DNA of 64,000 nucleotides, from contig DASPKX010000152.1 of NCBI GenBank assembly GCA_035627835.1, forward strand, positions 1-64,000, in the 5' to 3' direction. Below the pieces are notes generated by a model that did no database searches, had not been told where the DNA came from, and saw nothing but the letters and a program-made list of their open reading frames with translations. Position numbers and translations under genes: made by a program. Below are positions 1 through 7,564 of this stretch, piece by piece (within the stretch, counting starts at the first letter, position 1; each line of letters opens with the position of its first letter). This DNA is from DASPKX01 sp035627835. Its GTDB lineage: Bacteria > Verrucomicrobiota > Verrucomicrobiia > Limisphaerales > SXQI01.

Positions 1-1
1 G

Positions 2-1279
2 ACCCACGACCGCTACTTCCTCGATCGCGTGACAAGCTCCATCGCTGAATTGGCCAATGGCAAAATCTACCCATATTCCGGGAACTACACCGACTACCTA
101 ATCTCAAAGGCGGAACGCGAAGCAACCGCTGAGGTCAACGAGCACAAGCGCCAGATGTTCCTCCGCCGCGAGTTGGAATGGGTTCGCCGGGGCCCTAAAG
201 CGCGCACCACGAAATCCAAAAGCCGCCTCGACCGTTACTTCGAAATCGCCGGCGAAAAGCCCCCCGAGATAGACAAGGACGTCGATCTGGTCATTCCACC
301 TCCGCCGCCATTGGCGAACCGCATCGTGGAAATGGTCAACGTCGGCATGACACTCGGCGGCAAACAACTGTTCTCCGGCATTAACTTCAACTTCGCCGCA
401 GGCCAGAAGATCGGCATCTTCGGCCGAAACGGCCTCGGCAAGAGCACCCTGCTCAAACTCATCATCGGCCAGATGGACCCGACCGAAGGCACGATCAAGC
501 CCGGGCAACTCACGAAGTTCAATTACGTGGACCAGGGTCGCCTCCAGTTAAACGAGGATCGAACCGTCCTTGAGGAAATCAGTGACGGCTCCGAGTTCGT
601 AATCTTCGGGGACGACCGCCTCTCCTTGCGCGCTTACCTGAAACGCTTTCTCTTCACCGACGATCGCATTACGACGCAGGTGAAGCATCTCAGCGGTGGT
701 GAGCGCAGCCGTTTGCTCCTGGCGCGAATTCTCAAGCAAGGCGGCAACTTCCTCATTCTCGACGAGCCAACCAATGACCTCGACCTGCCAACCCTGCGCG
801 TGCTGGAAGAAGCCTTAATCGCCTTCGAGGGGGTGGTGGTCGTCGTCAGTCACGACCGTTATTTCCTCAACCGGGTTTGCACCGGGATCATTGTTTTCGA
901 AGGTGAAGGCAAAGTGATCTACAGCGAAGGGAACTACGAATATTACCTCGAGAAGAAAGCGCGAGGGAGCAAATACACTGTTTCATATACAACCCCGTCA
1001 AAAAACCCACTCCCAGTCCCTGCAGATAAATCACCGAAGGCGCGAAAACTCTCCTTCAAAGAGCAACGCGAGCTGGAGGGGATGGAAGCGGCCATTCAAG
1101 CCGCAGAGGCGAAAGTGGCGGAGTTGGAAGCATTGTTTCTGGATGCCGACTTTCACCGGAAGCACGGCAATCGCGTGGCTGAAATCAATGCGGACATCGC
1201 CGCCGCCAAGGAAACTTTGGCCACGCTCTATGCGCGTTGGGAAGAGTTGGAATCCTTGAAATCAGCGGCGAAAGCCTAG
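2..1279 (+). CDS. uup: ABC-F family ATPase, Uup-like (5'-truncated by window edge)
   Basis: Soluble tandem-ABC ATPase of the ABC-F type, a family acting on ribosomes or DNA rather than in transport; there are no membrane segments. The window opens inside the first ABC domain, at its switch-histidine motif (THDRYFLDRV, read from base 2). The inter-domain linker follows, with the Uup-like stretch WVRRGPKARTT. The second ABC domain has Walker A GRNGLGKST (about bases 421-447), signature LSGGERSR, Walker B FLILDEPTNDLD and SHDRYF. A basic, coiled-coil-like C-terminal tail ends the protein, as in Uup. About 425 residues are visible. The TAG stop is shared with the terminal inverted repeat of the mobile element that follows. 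Family assignment is firm; the Uup subgroup is inferred from linker and tail. Confidence 0.93.
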   Translation, partial: THDRYFLDRVTSSIAELANGKIYPYSGNYTDYLISKAEREATAEVNEHKRQMFLRRELEWVRRGPKARTTKSKSRLDRYFEIAGEKPPEIDKDVDLVIPPPPPLANRIVEMVNVGMTLGGKQLFSGINFNFAAGQKIGIFGRNGLGKSTLLKLIIGQMDPTEGTIKPGQLTKFNYVDQGRLQLNEDRTVLEEISDGSEFVIFGDDRLSLRAYLKRFLFTDDRITTQVKHLSGGERSRLLLARILKQGGNFLILDEPTNDLDLPTLRVLEEALIAFEGVVVVVSHDRYFLNRVCTGIIVFEGEGKVIYSEGNYEYYLEKKARGSKYTVSYTTPSKNPLPVPADKSPKARKLSFKEQRELEGMEAAIQAAEAKVAELEALFLDADFHRKHGNRVAEINADIAAAKETLATLYARWEELESLKSAAKA

Positions 1280-1442
1280 AAGCCGTCTCATAAATAACCA
1301 GCAAGTGGATTGCGAGGGATTTTGACCGGAGGCGAGGCGCGACGAAGGAGCATATCCGCATGGATCTGCGACTGAGGAGCAACGAAGCATCCGGCCAAAA
1401 GACCCGGAAGACGCTGCTTGGGTATTTGTGAGACGGCTTCTA
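1277..1442 (+). mobile_element. 166-bp MITE-like inverted-repeat element, copy 1
   Basis: The ends are a perfect 14-bp inverted repeat, TAGAAGCCGTCTCA at 1277-1290 and its reverse complement at 1429-1442. The match extends to about 23 bp with two mismatches. A second copy of the same length lies at 46971-47136 and differs at about three positions. There is no coding capacity. An inner inverted pair (TTTTGACCGG ... CCGGCCAAAA) means it can fold into a long stem. If the outer TA is a target duplication, as in IS630/mariner-type transposition, the empty site reads GCC-TA-GCC and the insertion landed in the TA of the ABC-F stop codon, regenerating TAG. Confidence 0.8.
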
Positions 1443-1450
1443 GCCGAGAC

Positions 1451-1954
1451 CTAAACCGTGCTCCCGCTTGCCTTCGCGGGAACCCCGCCCGAATTCGCTT
1501 CAGCGCTCCGGATGCCAAACCATCCAATCATCACCATCAACGCGCTCAGCAGAAGAAAGCCGTAGTCGAACATCGAAACTCCAAGCCGCTCCACGACGTG
1601 ATGAGCATGGAGAATGTGGTGATCCACAATCCCCTCCAACAAATTGAATCCGCCCCAGCCAACCAACTGCGCGCTCACCAGCATCTTGCCACTCCAGAGC
1701 GCCGCTGGGTCACGAGCTGCTCGCCACAGTAACGCAATGCCGATCGTCGTCATCAGCCATGTGAACGCATGAAAGAGGCCATCCCAAAACATGCTCACTT
1801 TCACCGCGCTTAATGTGTCGAGCCCCAGCTTCCCGGAGAGCATGCTGTGCGTTTGGAGAATCTGGTGAAGGATGATGCCATCAAGAAATCCGCCCAGCCC
1901 AATCCCCAGGAAGATCCCCGCGCGAATCACAGGCCCGCTATTTTGAGGCTTCAT
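1451..1954 (-). CDS. DUF2243 family membrane protein
   Basis: Small integral membrane protein of 167 residues with about four hydrophobic segments. The N-terminal pattern GLGGFLDGIILHQILQ followed by THSM is characteristic of DUF2243, and a second His-rich stretch, DHHILHAHHV, repeats the theme; clustered histidines hint at metal or haem contact, which is inference. The ATG at 1954 is chosen over an upstream in-frame extension, because the family motif starts about 10 residues after it and the extension is Arg-rich and unlike a protein terminus. It overlaps the preceding small gene by 17 bp, so translation is probably coupled. Biochemical function is unknown. Confidence 0.8.
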   Translation of the reverse strand: MKPQNSGPVIRAGIFLGIGLGGFLDGIILHQILQTHSMLSGKLGLDTLSAVKVSMFWDGLFHAFTWLMTTIGIALLWRAARDPAALWSGKMLVSAQLVGWGGFNLLEGIVDHHILHAHHVVERLGVSMFDYGFLLLSALMVMIGWFGIRSAEANSGGVPAKASGSTV

Positions 1955-2156
1955 GTTTTCGAAGAAGCTTTGGCGCACACAAGGCGCCCAAGATAGAAAG
2001 CGCAAACGGAACCGCCACCGCAGCCGAGGCGAGCGCGAGGTTCTGTCCCAGAATGCCCGCGCGAACCTCATCAGCCGCGCTGCCCTTGCACACCGTGCAT
2101 GCTCCTGCGTCAGCCGCGCACAAGAACGCAGTCAGTATGCGCCACATCAAAATCAC
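1938..2156 (-). CDS. Small exported or membrane protein with ACTVCKG motif
   Basis: Protein of about 70 residues with an N-terminal hydrophobic signal ending before ACTVCKGS, then a second hydrophobic segment (LALASAAVAVPFALSILGAL) and a basic tail. Similar mini-proteins with CTVCxG just after a signal peptide occur in Verrucomicrobia and other Gram-negatives, and the CxxC may bind metal or haem or be redox active; that is inference. Two starts are possible: GTG at 2156, which overlaps the stop of the upstream MBL gene, or ATG at 2147. It lies between the MBL hydrolase and the DUF2243 gene in one leftward operon. Its position and motif argue that it is real despite its size. Confidence 0.6.
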   Translation of the reverse strand: MILMWRILTAFLCAADAGACTVCKGSAADEVRAGILGQNLALASAAVAVPFALSILGALCAPKLLRKHEASK

Positions 2157-3040
2157 CGCTTGGGTGGAACGAACTTCGTGCCGGTTGCGTCCGCAATTGC
2201 CGGGGCATTCACATAACGGCCCTTCTCAGGCACTGCGATTTCCTCAAATCGCTCTGCCAATTGCACTAACGCCTGCGTCATCGCGCTCCCCTGCAGAGCG
2301 CGGCCATGCCCCGTCACTACAAGGTCCGGTTGCAGCCGTGCCAGTGTGCGAACAGATGCCGCGGCAGCGCCCCAATCCTGTGTGAAATACATCGGCGGAC
2401 CGTGAACCTCCGGCTTCTGGGTTAAGGCCCCGTACGCAGATTCCTGGTTCGTCGTCACGAAGGCATCACCCACGATCAACGCCCGGTCAGATTCCCGCCA
2501 AAGGGAAACATGCCCCGGCGTGTGTCCCGGTGTGGGAACCCAGCGCCAGCCAGGCATCGCCGGAATCGAGCCATCGCTCGGCAAGGGCGCCAACCACCGG
2601 CTCACATTCACCGGCTGCTTTGGATACATCGGCGAAAGCCGCGCCATCATCCCGCCGCCCACGCTTGGGTCGGGTGGTGGATAAGCCGACCGCCCGTCCA
2701 GGTAAGGCAGCTCAAGCGTGTGCGCGTAGATGGGCGATCCCCACTTCTCAGCCAAAGCTTCTAACGCGCCGACGTGGTCAAAGTGCCCATGCGTCATGAT
2801 TATGGCTCTCGGCGGAACCCCGTTCCCAAACCGCTCCTCTGCTGCCGACACGATACGCCCCGTTCCCATCCCAAGGCCCGCATCTATCAACACCCAGTCG
2901 CGGGCGCCCGACGCGCCGTAGAAGACCACGTTCACTATCGCGATCCGAAGATAGGAGATATCCCGCGCGGCTTGCAGCAGACCTTCCTCTGCATCTTCCG
3001 CAACCACCGCCCCTGGCTCAATGTCCACCTGGTGTCTCAT
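2153..3040 (-). CDS. MBL-fold metallohydrolase
   Basis: Metallo-beta-lactamase-fold hydrolase of 295 residues. The metal-binding motif is THGHFDH (HxHxDH), preceded by VLIDAGLG and followed by the downstream metal ligands in PTPGHTPGHVSLW, LIVGDAF and VVTGHG, in the usual family order. No signal peptide is apparent, so it is probably cytoplasmic. The substrate cannot be read from sequence; glyoxalase-II-like thioesters, quorum-signal lactones or other esters are all possible. ATG at 3040 is preferred to a TTG 36 bp upstream because the leader would be Arg-rich. It is the first gene of the leftward operon with the CxxC mini-protein and DUF2243. Confidence 0.85.
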   Translation of the reverse strand: MRHQVDIEPGAVVAEDAEEGLLQAARDISYLRIAIVNVVFYGASGARDWVLIDAGLGMGTGRIVSAAEERFGNGVPPRAIIMTHGHFDHVGALEALAEKWGSPIYAHTLELPYLDGRSAYPPPDPSVGGGMMARLSPMYPKQPVNVSRWLAPLPSDGSIPAMPGWRWVPTPGHTPGHVSLWRESDRALIVGDAFVTTNQESAYGALTQKPEVHGPPMYFTQDWGAAAASVRTLARLQPDLVVTGHGRALQGSAMTQALVQLAERFEEIAVPEKGRYVNAPAIADATGTKFVPPKR

Positions 3041-3492
3041 AGGCCAGAACCTCGTCCGCCTTGTTACGCCTCTCAATCGGCAGGAGCGAAAATGAAGCGC
3101 AGCATCCCGCTGAAAACTCCCTCAGGGCGGCACTTACCTCTTCCACAAGCAGGCAGTTGACATACAAGGAATTTAGGATTACAGGTAACTTAAAACGAGA
3201 CTAGACATGAAGAAAGCACCACCTGTTCAAGAACGTCCCATGGCAGGCCCGGTGCCCGACCGGGCGTCCTCCTCTGATGTATGCTGTGCCCCATGCAGGC
3301 TTACCGGCTATTTCCACATATTACCGGCTAATCCCTGCTAATCCCGCGTAAAACCGCGTAATCACAAACTTTTTTATGATCTCCCGCCGCGTCCCTGTCC
3401 GGCCCAAATCGGGCATTTAGTTGCGCTTCACCCGCTATGGCTGTAGATACCTCACGGCTGTCGCGGAACACCAGCCATCGATAAAAACCGCA
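3041..3492. other. Intergenic region between divergent operons
   Basis: A 452-bp gap between the leftward MBL operon and the rightward LuxE operon. No convincing coding region is seen on either strand. It must hold the promoters of both operons. Its only evident structure is the 10-bp periodic repeat at 3301-3360, followed by an A/T-rich run (CACAAACTTTTTTATGAT, from 3364). Confidence 0.6.
3301..3360 (+). repeat. Degenerate 10-bp tandem repeat upstream of the luxE-like gene
   Basis: Six consecutive 10-bp units ending in TA: TTACCGGCTA, TTTCCACATA, TTACCGGCTA, ATCCCTGCTA, ATCCCGCGTA, AAACCGCGTA. Units 1 and 3 are identical. The period is close to one helical turn, so repeated sites would face one side of the DNA. 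It lies 133-192 bp upstream of the LuxE-like start. A regulatory role is inference only. Confidence 0.5.
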
Positions 3493-4566
3493 ATGACTCT
3501 CGACCTCACTGCTTATCGCAAGGAGCTGTTTGCATTTATGCACAGTCCTCCCGTCGCGCCTGCCGAGCAGGAAGCCGAGTTCAACCGCTTGGCCCTCCGC
3601 CTCTACGCGATCCAGACATCAAACAACGCGATTTATCACAGAGTCGCGGCCGCCCGTGGGGCGACGAACCCTCTGAACTGGCGCCAGCTTCCTGCCATCC
3701 CTACAGCCACGTTTAAGGACGTTGATGTGACGCTTCTCCCCGCAAGCGCGCGCACCAATGTTTTTCATTCCAGCGGCACCACAGAGCAAAGGCCCAGCCG
3801 CCATTTTCATTCACCCGAAACTCTCGCCTTTTATGAGGAGTCTCTCGCGCGCGCCTTCACGAATGCTTGTCCCGAAATCCAAAGCCTCGATTGGGTGTTC
3901 CTAACCCCGCCCTCTGGCAAAGCGCCTTATTCCTCCCTCGCGCACATGTTTTCAGCTCTCGCGAACCGCCACCCGAAAGCTGAGTTTTTCGGCCACGTGA
4001 CCGCCGATGGGTGGGTTCTGAACCTGCCCCCGCTCATCGAACGGCTCCGAAGCGCCACCTTGCCCGTTTTCATCGCGGGCACGGCCTTCAACTTTGTGCA
4101 TCTGTTGGATGCACTCGCCTCAATCCCGCTGTCGCTCCACCTGCCGCATGGCTCCGTCGCCCTTCAAACCGGCGGCTACAAAGGCCGCTCCCGCACTCTC
4201 GCCCAGGAAGACCTCTATGCGGCACTTCGCACCCAGCTCGGGATCACAGTCATTCGCTCCGAGTACGGCATGAGCGAGTTAAGTTCCCAGGCTTACGACC
4301 AGCCGGAGATTGGCAATGATCGCGAAACCATCTTCAAGTTTCCGCATTGGGTTCGCACCCGTCTCGCCGGCGCAGGCTCCTTTACCCCCAGCCGGACGCC
4401 CGAAAAGCCGGGCCTCCTCGAAATCATTGATCTGGCTAATGTCAGTTCCGCTGTCGCCATTCAAACGGGAGACCTTGCGGTCGAAGGCGGCAGTGGGTTC
4501 ACTTTGCTCGGCCGCGCGGAAGCTGCGGAGCCGCGCGGTTGCTCCCTTCAAAGCAGCGCATTGTAA
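3493..4566 (+). CDS. LuxE-like acyl-protein synthetase
   Basis: Acyl-activating enzyme of 357 residues in the LuxE (PF04443) branch of the ANL-like adenylate formers. It shows the nucleotide-binding loop FHSSGTTEQRPS, the TGGYKGRSR motif and YGMSELSSQ, in family order. Near the C-terminus RGCSL holds Cys350, matching the cysteine that carries the acyl thioester in LuxE of luminous bacteria. The known role there is to activate a fatty acid as acyl-AMP, move it to this Cys and hand it to LuxC for reduction to aldehyde. ATG at 3493 is used; an upstream TTG extension is unlikely. It is first in the operon with MFS, LuxC-like and QueD genes. No luciferase genes are present, so the aldehyde's fate is unknown. 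Confidence 0.82.
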   Translation: MTLDLTAYRKELFAFMHSPPVAPAEQEAEFNRLALRLYAIQTSNNAIYHRVAAARGATNPLNWRQLPAIPTATFKDVDVTLLPASARTNVFHSSGTTEQRPSRHFHSPETLAFYEESLARAFTNACPEIQSLDWVFLTPPSGKAPYSSLAHMFSALANRHPKAEFFGHVTADGWVLNLPPLIERLRSATLPVFIAGTAFNFVHLLDALASIPLSLHLPHGSVALQTGGYKGRSRTLAQEDLYAALRTQLGITVIRSEYGMSELSSQAYDQPEIGNDRETIFKFPHWVRTRLAGAGSFTPSRTPEKPGLLEIIDLANVSSAVAIQTGDLAVEGGSGFTLLGRAEAAEPRGCSLQSSAL

Positions 4567-4567
4567 A

Positions 4568-5782
4568 ATGGATTCAATCAGAGCGCACAGTCGAACATTG
4601 TTCAGCGTGGGTCTTCTCCACGCCTGCACGCATCTTTATCACGTGGCGCTGCTTCCGCTCTACCTGTTGATCCAGCGCGACCTCGCCTTGGAGAGCGTCG
4701 AAAAAGCGACTTTCCTCGTCACAATTCTGATGATCGCCTATTACCTCCCGAGCTACTTGCTCGGAGCCCTCGCGGATCATTGGAATCGAAAGAAGCTTCT
4801 CTTCTGGGGGCTGGTCATCAACGCCCTGGGTTTCATCGCGCTCTCGTTCGCCAAGACCTACCCCGCCGCTTTGGCTGCGGTGATCATCTCTGGGCTTGGC
4901 GGAAGTTGTTACCATCCAGCAGCCACCGCCCTCATTGCTCGACTCTTTCCTGTAGGCACAGGAAAAGCCCTGGGCTTCATCGGCATTGGCGCCAGCGTCG
5001 GCTTTTTTGCTGGGCCAATTTACACCGGGTGGCGCGCCGCGGTGGCGGGTTGGCGCGCGCCCGTTCTCGAATGCGGTTTGTTCGGGCTCGCTGTCGCGAT
5101 CCTCTTCTGGTTCTTCTCTGAGGACGACCCCGCGCACGACACCTCCGACCATCACCGGGAAGCCCAAAAACTCGGCATTCCAAAAGCCATTTACATGATC
5201 CTCGGCTTCGCCGCCCTCGCCTTCATGCTGCGCGATTTTGCGGGAAGCAGCATGGCCAGCCTCGTCTCCCTATTCCTCCAGAAAGCACATGGCTTCACCA
5301 CCGTCGCCACGGGTGGAGCCTTGGCCTCCATCTTTCTCGCATCCGCAATCAGCAATCCACTCTTCGGCCACTTGAGCGACAAGAACCGACTCCCATGGAC
5401 CGCCGGGGTCCTGGTGCTCTCGGCCATTCTCGTCTTCGTATTCCCGTTCGTCCCAGCGACCTGGAGCACACTCGTGCTTGCTGCCTACGGCTTCTTCTTC
5501 CTCGCCAGTTTCCCCATGGTCGAAGCCGCCTTAATGGAATCAATCCACGATGCGATTCGCGGCCGAGTCTTTGGTTTGTTCATCACTATTGGGGGTGTCC
5601 TTGGGAACATCGCGCACTGGTTTGTCGGCGACCGCGTCAAGGCAATGGGGGCGGCGGCCAACTCGCCCGCTGCCTTTTATCCGCTATATTCTTTGATAGC
5701 CATTTTGATGCTTCTTTCCTTGAGCGGCTTGCCCTTGCTCCGCGCATTGCGAAAGCATCACCTGGCCACCCGAACGGCATGA
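4568..5782 (+). CDS. MFS transporter
   Basis: Major facilitator superfamily permease of 404 residues with about 12 hydrophobic segments. It carries the loop 2-3 signature LLGALADHWNRKKLL, matching the family's G-x-L-aD-r-x-g-r-k/r-x-l pattern, and a related loop in the second half (FGHLSDKNRLPW). ATG at 4568 follows the LuxE-like stop by one base, and the gene's TGA overlaps the ATG of the LuxC-like gene (ATGA at 5779-5782), so it is translationally coupled on both sides. This placement between the two halves of an acyl-reducing system suggests it moves that pathway's product or a precursor; that is inference. A long in-frame upstream extension inside the LuxE gene was rejected. Confidence 0.87.
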   Translation: MDSIRAHSRTLFSVGLLHACTHLYHVALLPLYLLIQRDLALESVEKATFLVTILMIAYYLPSYLLGALADHWNRKKLLFWGLVINALGFIALSFAKTYPAALAAVIISGLGGSCYHPAATALIARLFPVGTGKALGFIGIGASVGFFAGPIYTGWRAAVAGWRAPVLECGLFGLAVAILFWFFSEDDPAHDTSDHHREAQKLGIPKAIYMILGFAALAFMLRDFAGSSMASLVSLFLQKAHGFTTVATGGALASIFLASAISNPLFGHLSDKNRLPWTAGVLVLSAILVFVFPFVPATWSTLVLAAYGFFFLASFPMVEAALMESIHDAIRGRVFGLFITIGGVLGNIAHWFVGDRVKAMGAAANSPAAFYPLYSLIAILMLLSLSGLPLLRALRKHHLATRTA

Positions 5783-7155
5783 TTACCACTGCGGATTTAC
5801 CCAACTACTTCCTCGCGGATCTCCCCCGCGAAACGGAGCTGACGGAGCAAATGGTTCGCGAAGCTTGCGATTCTTTGCGCCGCAATCGCACCCAGTTCCT
5901 TGCCACACGCCCGACAAAATCGATGATCCGCGTCATCGCCAACCTGGCCGAAAGCTGGCTCGACGACGCGTTCCCATTTCGCCGCGCGCTCCTCGTTGAA
6001 GGCCCCGCCCGCACCGGCTTCTCCACCCAAACTTTAAAAGCTGGCCTTGACCCTTTCTTCGCCCAACTGACGGAGAAGAACCTTTCAGATTTCCTCGCCC
6101 AGGAACTCGGCGATGCTGAGCGCTTGGAAGGCCTTATGGCCACGCCCGCCGAATTGCGCCGGGATCGCGCCTCCTTCGCGCGCGGTCCCGAACTGCTCGT
6201 CCACGTCACCGGTGGGCAACTGCCGAATCCGCCTCTCACCAGCATGGTCTTCGGCCTGCTCATCCGCTCCGCGCAATTCGTTAAAGCGGCAAGCCAAACC
6301 TCCTTCATCCCGCGCCTTTTCGCGCACTCCCTTTACCGTCTTGAGCCAAAGCTCGGCGCTTGCCTCGAGATCGCCGAGTGGAAAGGCGGCAACGCCGCTC
6401 TGGAAAAGGAGTTGTTCTCCCAAGCCGATTGCGTCACCGCCACCGGCTCCAATGAAACCTTAACCGCCATCCGCGCCCAAACTCCCGGCCGTGTGCGCTT
6501 CGTCGGTTATGGTCACCGCGTGAGCTTCGCCTACATTGCCAGCGAAATGCTCTCCGGCTTCTCCTCGCACAAGGTTACCTTCAGCGCCGCTCGCGACATC
6601 ACCGCCTGGGATCAGAACGGCTGCCTTTCTCCGCATGTCGTTTACGTGGAGAACGCCGGCAAAATCGGCCCCATGCAATTCGCGGAGTCACTCGCGCGCG
6701 AATTGGAAACTCTCGAAGAGCAACAGCCCCGCGGGGCTCTCAGTCCGGAGGAGGAAGCCGCCATTGTTAGCCGCCGTTCCTTTTACGAAGTTCGCGCAGC
6801 TTATTCAGGCACCACCAAAATCTGGAGCAGCGAGAACTCCACTGCCTGGACCGTCGTTTACGAGGAGGATCCCCGTTTCCAGGTTTCCTGCGGCAACCGC
6901 TTCGTTTACGTGAAGCCTGTCGCCGCCCTCCGCCAGGTGCTCGAGGGCGCTGATGAATTCCGCCGCAGCATTTCCACTGTCGGCCTCGCCGCTCCCGAAG
7001 ATCGCGCCGAAAAGATTGCCAACGAACTCGCCCGCTGGGGCGTCACCCGCATTTGCCCGCTCGGCCAAATGCAAAACCCACCCCTCTTCTGGCGCCACGA
7101 TGGCCGCCCCGCCCTGGGCGATCTCGTCACCTGGGCCGATTGGGAAGTCTCTTAA
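5779..7155 (+). CDS. LuxC-like acyl-CoA / acyl-protein reductase
   Basis: Long-chain acyl reductase of 458 residues in the LuxC family (PF05893), an aldehyde-dehydrogenase relative. The family reduces an acyl thioester with NADPH to a fatty aldehyde, receiving acyl groups on a catalytic cysteine. WDQNGCLSPHVVYVE gives the expected nucleophile, Cys282. The nucleotide-binding half includes VHVTGGQLPNPP and VTATGSNETL. It follows the MFS gene with a 4-bp ATGA overlap, and queD starts 2 bases after its stop. With the LuxE-like protein upstream it forms the two-enzyme core of a fatty-acid reductase; the acyl-transferase LuxD is not in this window. Confidence 0.85.
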   Translation: MITTADLPNYFLADLPRETELTEQMVREACDSLRRNRTQFLATRPTKSMIRVIANLAESWLDDAFPFRRALLVEGPARTGFSTQTLKAGLDPFFAQLTEKNLSDFLAQELGDAERLEGLMATPAELRRDRASFARGPELLVHVTGGQLPNPPLTSMVFGLLIRSAQFVKAASQTSFIPRLFAHSLYRLEPKLGACLEIAEWKGGNAALEKELFSQADCVTATGSNETLTAIRAQTPGRVRFVGYGHRVSFAYIASEMLSGFSSHKVTFSAARDITAWDQNGCLSPHVVYVENAGKIGPMQFAESLARELETLEEQQPRGALSPEEEAAIVSRRSFYEVRAAYSGTTKIWSSENSTAWTVVYEEDPRFQVSCGNRFVYVKPVAALRQVLEGADEFRRSISTVGLAAPEDRAEKIANELARWGVTRICPLGQMQNPPLFWRHDGRPALGDLVTWADWEVS

Positions 7156-7157
7156 CC

Positions 7158-7514
7158 ATGATGGAACTTCGAAAAACATTTCAGTTTGAAGCGGCGCATC
7201 TGCTTCCCCATTTGCCTGCCGGCCACAAGTGCCGCCGCCTGCACGGCCACAGTTTCAAAGTCGAGGTCGTCGTCAGTGGGGAAGTCGATCCAAAGCTCGG
7301 CTGGGTTATGGATTACGCGGTCATCTCCGACCTTTTCCGGCCTTTGTGGCAACAGCTCGATCATTACTACTTGAACGAGATCATCGGCCTTGAAAATCCG
7401 ACCAGCGAAAATATCGCGGTCTGGATTTGGGATCGCCTCAAGCCCAATCTCCCGCAACTAACCGAGATCGTGGTTGCCGAAACCTGCACCGCCCGCTGCG
7501 TCTATCGCGGCTAG
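7158..7514 (+). CDS. queD: 6-carboxy-tetrahydropterin synthase QueD
   Basis: Protein of 118 residues, very similar along its whole length to what is known of bacterial QueD. It converts dihydroneopterin triphosphate to 6-carboxy-5,6,7,8-tetrahydropterin in queuosine / 7-deazaguanine synthesis. The zinc ligands are the His of FEAAH and the two in RLHGH. The catalytic Cys sits in GHKCRRLHGHSF. ENPTSENIAVWIW and ETCTARCVYRG are further family signatures. Two adjacent ATGs (7158, 7161) are possible starts. It is the last gene of the LuxE-MFS-LuxC operon; no other queuosine genes are near, so it may be a passenger or supply a pterin to the pathway. Confidence 0.92.
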   Translation: MMELRKTFQFEAAHLLPHLPAGHKCRRLHGHSFKVEVVVSGEVDPKLGWVMDYAVISDLFRPLWQQLDHYYLNEIIGLENPTSENIAVWIWDRLKPNLPQLTEIVVAETCTARCVYRG

Positions 7515-7564
7515 GGAACGAGTGCGTTTTCCAACCTTGAATCACCGCCTCACTTTGAGAGCAT

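Noticed and set aside
4574..5167. Long minus-strand open frame opposite the MFS gene
   Set aside because: It lies antisense to clear membrane segments, has a composition of stacked charged residues and no motif; it is a shadow of GC-rich coding DNA.
3493..7155. Bioluminescence locus
   Set aside because: LuxE- and LuxC-like genes are present, but there is no LuxA, LuxB, LuxD or LuxG homologue in the window; LuxC/LuxE relatives are also common in non-luminous bacteria.
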